A DNA stretch of 7,263 bases from the NCBI GenBank assembly GCA_002345725.1, contig DDWP01000039.1, positions 1 through 7,263 of the forward strand, given 5' to 3'. The translations under genes and the position numbers were made by a program. The notes below the pieces were generated by a model, which searched no databases, was not told the origin of the DNA, and was given only the letters and a program-made list of their open reading frames with translations. This document shows positions 4,716 through 7,263 of this stretch, piece after piece. Position 1 is the first letter of the stretch, and every line of letters starts with the position of its first letter. This stretch comes from Candidatus Shapirobacteria bacterium UBA2283 (GTDB lineage: Bacteria > Patescibacteriota > Microgenomatia > UBA12405).

Positions 4716-6848
4716 CTATTTAACCTCAATTTTAATGTTTTGCAAGCGAAAAGGTAGTGGGTTAATATTAGCAAGGAAATTAAAGTTGGTCTCAATGTTG
4801 TAATCATATACTCGAGGGTAAGACTTGGTAATCAAGCCTATGGCTTTTGTTTTGTTTTTCCCAGATATTTGTTTGATAAGTCCAGAAGTGTCAATACGAG
4901 GAATGGACTTGCCACTAATGACAACCTGACTAGTAATACGATCGACTGTTTTACTAGGGTTATTAAGGTTGATTTCAAAATCATCCAAACTGTACTTGGA
5001 ATCAAGAAAGCCCTCTTCGCCATCTAGAAAAGAAGACAGTACTCTAGATTTCTGATCAGGACTAAGATAAAAGATATAAATAGAGTTATTAGAAGTGACA
5101 GTCAAATCTTCGGACAGTTCACCAACTTCTCGGTTGTAATCAAGACGACTATTCTTAATTTGAGTAGCGTCTTTAATAATGCCTGGAGTATTGGTAACTT
5201 CCTGATTAAGTCTTTGTTCTACTAGGTCATCGATCTTGGAACTAATTTGTTGTTCAAGATTAGCCTTGTCAACTGCACTAACAGCTCGAGCTTCATTTTT
5301 GGTACCACCCACCAAACCCTGTGAGACTTTGGCTACTAAAATACTCTCGGGGAAGTCTTTAAAAACTAATTTAGAATCTTTACCCAGATTATATTCAGGA
5401 CCGATATCAGCTGCTGATACCATTACTTTTGTTTGCCCTAAATTGATAACTCCCAAATCAAGATTGGCGCTACTTGAGGCTATTTGTGCTGAGGTAGTCA
5501 ATTCATAACGGCGACCAGAAGTATCTGTCAGAATAGTCCCCTTACTTAGTGGCTGGACCTTGTCTTGTTTATTGTAGATTACGACTTCACCAGTAGACTT
5601 ATCTCCAACAACTTTAGTACCAGTAGCGGCAGAACTAAGAGAGGTAGAAACTTCGACAATTTTCCTGTTTATAGGGATAATTCCTTTAACCGAATCCACT
5701 TCCTTAGCTTCTGTATCGAAAGTGGCTTTCAAACTTTTAGAGAAACTGTAGGGAGTGATGTGAATGGTAATAGTCGCTTTTGAAAAGAAAAATGGAATCA
5801 AAATTAGAAGCGGAGAAAGTACTAGTGGGTATAGTAAATACTTAACTGACAAAAATTTAGGGCTGAAGGTGGGGGCTCTAATCTTAGAAAAGTTGAATTT
5901 TTTCTCTGGTTTTTCAGGGACGTTTAGTGGAGCATCCGAGCTGACTTGGTCATAATCTAGGATAATTGGGGTAGTAGTATCATGACTAAAACCGAGCTCA
6001 GATGGGTCAACCTCGAGCAGACTTGAATCTTCGGATAAGTCTTCAAGAACAACTTCCTGAGTTGTCTCAAGGTTATCGTCAATAATTTCCTCGACAGGAG
6101 GAGGACTGTCGATGACTGACCCAGACACTTCTGGTCTAAACTGAGAGCAAATAGTTTTCAGATAGATACTGGTAGTTTTTGATAGATCATAGAACTTGAT
6201 CTCGGGAAAGTGAAGAAAAGTCTCAATATTTTTTTTACCAGTCCAAGCAAAGTTGCGGATTGAGTCTAAAACCGAGTCAGACACGTCACCAGTGACGATA
6301 ATTTGAGGTGGTAAGGCTGACTCTGAATTGAAGCCCAGCAACATCTCTTCAAGCATGGCGGGGTTAAATTGGTCTTGATACGTCCTAACTGACCTTTTGA
6401 TAATCTTGCCAAGATAGGAAAGCGACACAGCAACTTCATTGTCAAAAAAATTTGCAATAACAAAACTAGCCGGAAAACCATCTGACTGATTAGCTTCTTC
6501 TACTAAAGCTTCATCATTAGAGATGAAGCCCATCGGCTTTAATTTGAGACTGTTTAAGACTCGACCAAGTGTAGATTTTTTCTGAGGGATAATAGCACCA
6601 TCGGAATCAACCCAAAACGGGGGGATAATTAGAGCAACTTCATTCGGCTCTTGAGAATCAGGCAAATTGATAGATGACGCCAACTGAGAAAGAGACTGAT
6701 CAAATGAGATAATTAGACCATCGTCATCCAAGTAGGAGGCTGTCGACCCAAGAGCACTGATCTGATAATTACTGCCAGACAAACTGACTAAAGAGACAGT
6801 GACTGATTTGTTATTGATGTCCGCAAGCCAGAACGAGTTTCGATCCAT
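4716..6848 (-). CDS. Envelope-spanning fusion: PilM/FtsA-like ASKHA domain, membrane helix, baseplate-J-like exterior
   Basis: A 710-residue protein in four parts. Residues 1-235 look like a degenerate actin-fold (ASKHA, PilM/FtsA-like) domain: a first strand pair FWLADINNKSVTVSLVSL, VALIIPPFW (71-79), LKLKPMGFISNDEAL, a second pair FVIANFFDNEVAVSLSYLGKII, and PQIIVTGDVSD. The nucleotide-binding glycines are weak. Residues 240-335 are an acidic, Pro/Ser-rich linker. Residues about 337-355 are one transmembrane helix. Residues 356-500 contain GTKVVGDKSTGEVVIYNK and SAADIGPEYNLG, typical of the baseplate-J/Ig-like proteins of Patescibacteria. The part after VSQGLVGGTKNEARAVSAVD (508-527) continues that family to the end. 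With no signal peptide, the topology should be ASKHA inside and baseplate-like outside. ATG 6848 follows alaS by 17 nt with no Shine-Dalgarno; the sortase follows after 3 nt. A role in surface or pilus-like assembly is inferred. The exterior assignment is firmer than the ASKHA one. Confidence 0.75.
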   Translation of the reverse strand: MDRNSFWLADINNKSVTVSLVSLSGSNYQISALGSTASYLDDDGLIISFDQSLSQLASSINLPDSQEPNEVALIIPPFWVDSDGAIIPQKKSTLGRVLNSLKLKPMGFISNDEALVEEANQSDGFPASFVIANFFDNEVAVSLSYLGKIIKRSVRTYQDQFNPAMLEEMLLGFNSESALPPQIIVTGDVSDSVLDSIRNFAWTGKKNIETFLHFPEIKFYDLSKTTSIYLKTICSQFRPEVSGSVIDSPPPVEEIIDDNLETTQEVVLEDLSEDSSLLEVDPSELGFSHDTTTPIILDYDQVSSDAPLNVPEKPEKKFNFSKIRAPTFSPKFLSVKYLLYPLVLSPLLILIPFFFSKATITIHITPYSFSKSLKATFDTEAKEVDSVKGIIPINRKIVEVSTSLSSAATGTKVVGDKSTGEVVIYNKQDKVQPLSKGTILTDTSGRRYELTTSAQIASSSANLDLGVINLGQTKVMVSAADIGPEYNLGKDSKLVFKDFPESILVAKVSQGLVGGTKNEARAVSAVDKANLEQQISSKIDDLVEQRLNQEVTNTPGIIKDATQIKNSRLDYNREVGELSEDLTVTSNNSIYIFYLSPDQKSRVLSSFLDGEEGFLDSKYSLDDFEINLNNPSKTVDRITSQVVISGKSIPRIDTSGLIKQISGKNKTKAIGLITKSYPRVYDYNIETNFNFLANINPLPFRLQNIKIEVK
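4724..4727 (-). promoter_or_regulatory. Possible ribosome-binding site for the sortase GTG start
   Basis: GAGG read on the minus strand ends 11 nt before GTG 4712 and lies within the last codons of the fusion gene. The spacing is slightly long. It supports GTG 4712 because no in-frame ATG occurs before the membrane helix. Confidence 0.35.
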
Positions 6849-6865
6849 TATATAAGGATACTATA

Positions 6866-7263
6866 CTACGTCAAAACTGCATACAAACGGCGTTTACCAG
6901 CAGAGGCAGATTCTTCTTTGGTAATGGTAAATTTTCCGAGAACACTAGTGTTTTTGACGTGAGGGCCAGTGCAAACTTCTTTGGAAAAATCGCCAACAGT
7001 ATACATGGTAACAATATCTGGGTACTTCGCACCGAAAAAAGCTAAGGCCCCTTGTTTCTGGGCTTCGACGAAAGGCAGAGTGTCGCAACTAACTGGATGG
7101 TCTTTAATTATCTGTTCGTTAACTAGATCTTCGATTGATTTGATTTGTTCTGAAGTAAGTTTATCGGGGTGAGAAAAATCAAAACGGAGACGTTCACTGG
7201 TGATATTTGAACCAGATTGCTGGACGTGTTCACCCAAAATTCTACGCAAAGATGCGTGTAATA
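6866..7263 (-). CDS. alaS: Alanyl-tRNA synthetase, 3' part (editing domain); lacks the C-Ala domain
   Basis: This is the 3' end of a gene that enters from the right edge; 131 codons plus a TAG stop are visible. The sequence is the tRNA-SAD editing domain of AlaS, which hydrolyses Ser- or Gly-tRNA(Ala). It has LHASLRRILGEHVQQSGS at the edge, FDFSH, the conserved LVNEQI, FGAKYPDIV, and GDFSKEVCTGPHVKNT with the zinc-binding CxxxH (C97 and H101 of the visible part). GKFTITKEES then AGKRRLYAV follows. The first zinc-binding HxxxH lies just outside the window. The stop comes directly after RRLYAV, so the oligomerisation/DHHA1 (C-Ala) domain of full-length AlaS is absent. A freestanding AlaX protein is possible, but the THLLH-like edge and its position ahead of ruvX-mltG favour AlaS. 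An initiation codon at 7249 would be wrong, since homology continues upstream of it. Confidence 0.88.
   Translation of the reverse strand, partial: LHASLRRILGEHVQQSGSNITSERLRFDFSHPDKLTSEQIKSIEDLVNEQIIKDHPVSCDTLPFVEAQKQGALAFFGAKYPDIVTMYTVGDFSKEVCTGPHVKNTSVLGKFTITKEESASAGKRRLYAVLT

Noticed and set aside
5236..5955. Several plus-strand frames within the fusion gene
   Set aside because: They are antisense to conserved baseplate-J-like sequence and show no recognisable domain or ribosome-binding site.
6847..6874. TTGACG (6874-6869), 16-nt spacer and a perfect TATAAT (6852-6847) on the minus strand at the alaS/fusion junction
   Set aside because: The -10 overlaps the ATG of the fusion gene, so a transcript would start inside the coding region with no nearby alternative start. 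The -35 consists of the last alaS codons. Most likely chance; an internal promoter for downstream genes cannot be fully excluded.

Overview
The window looks like a compact chromosomal segment of a Candidate Phyla Radiation (Patescibacteria) bacterium, probably Microgenomates-like. This is inference from gene content, protein style and layout: small A+T-leaning genes, overlapping or nearly touching reading frames, few Shine-Dalgarno sequences, an AlaS that ends after its editing domain, and a membrane protein with the baseplate-J-like repeats common in that group. TGA is used as a normal stop (mltG, miaB), so this is not the recoded Gracilibacteria/Absconditabacteria code.

Layout. The right 75 % (about 1894-7263) is one tightly packed minus-strand run: the 3' end of alaS (cut by the window edge), a 710-residue membrane-spanning fusion protein (ASKHA/PilM-like inside, baseplate-J-like outside), a sortase, ruvX, a 65-residue zinc-ribbon protein, mltG and a NUDIX hydrolase. 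Gaps are 17, 3, 10 and 6 nt, followed by 1-nt and 4-nt overlaps, so this is almost certainly one operon. On the left, a divergent intergenic region (336-392) separates a minus-strand membrane protein that runs off the window edge from a plus-strand pair: a secreted Ig-like protein with an LPVAG cell-wall-sorting signal, and a MiaB-type methylthiotransferase. The miaB and NUDIX genes converge and overlap by 54 nt. No stretch longer than 300 bases lacks a gene. I see no tRNA, rRNA, CRISPR array, insertion sequence or convincing rho-independent terminator.

How the genes fit together. The order alaS - ruvX - small protein - mltG resembles the alaS-yrrK-yrrL neighbourhood of Firmicutes, with two envelope genes (fusion protein and sortase) placed between alaS and ruvX. 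Sortase (protein anchoring), the LPVAG-bearing candidate substrate, MltG (ends glycan strands in peptidoglycan synthesis) and the envelope-spanning fusion protein together give the window a cell-surface assembly theme. AlaS, RuvX, MiaB and the NUDIX enzyme are housekeeping translation, RNA and nucleotide functions.

The most notable non-coding signal is the 57-nt divergent region. It holds two back-to-back promoters whose -35 hexamers share an 11-bp palindrome. Each has a 17-nt spacer and an extended -10, and each is placed so that transcription should start within about a base of an ATG, which implies leaderless mRNAs on both sides.
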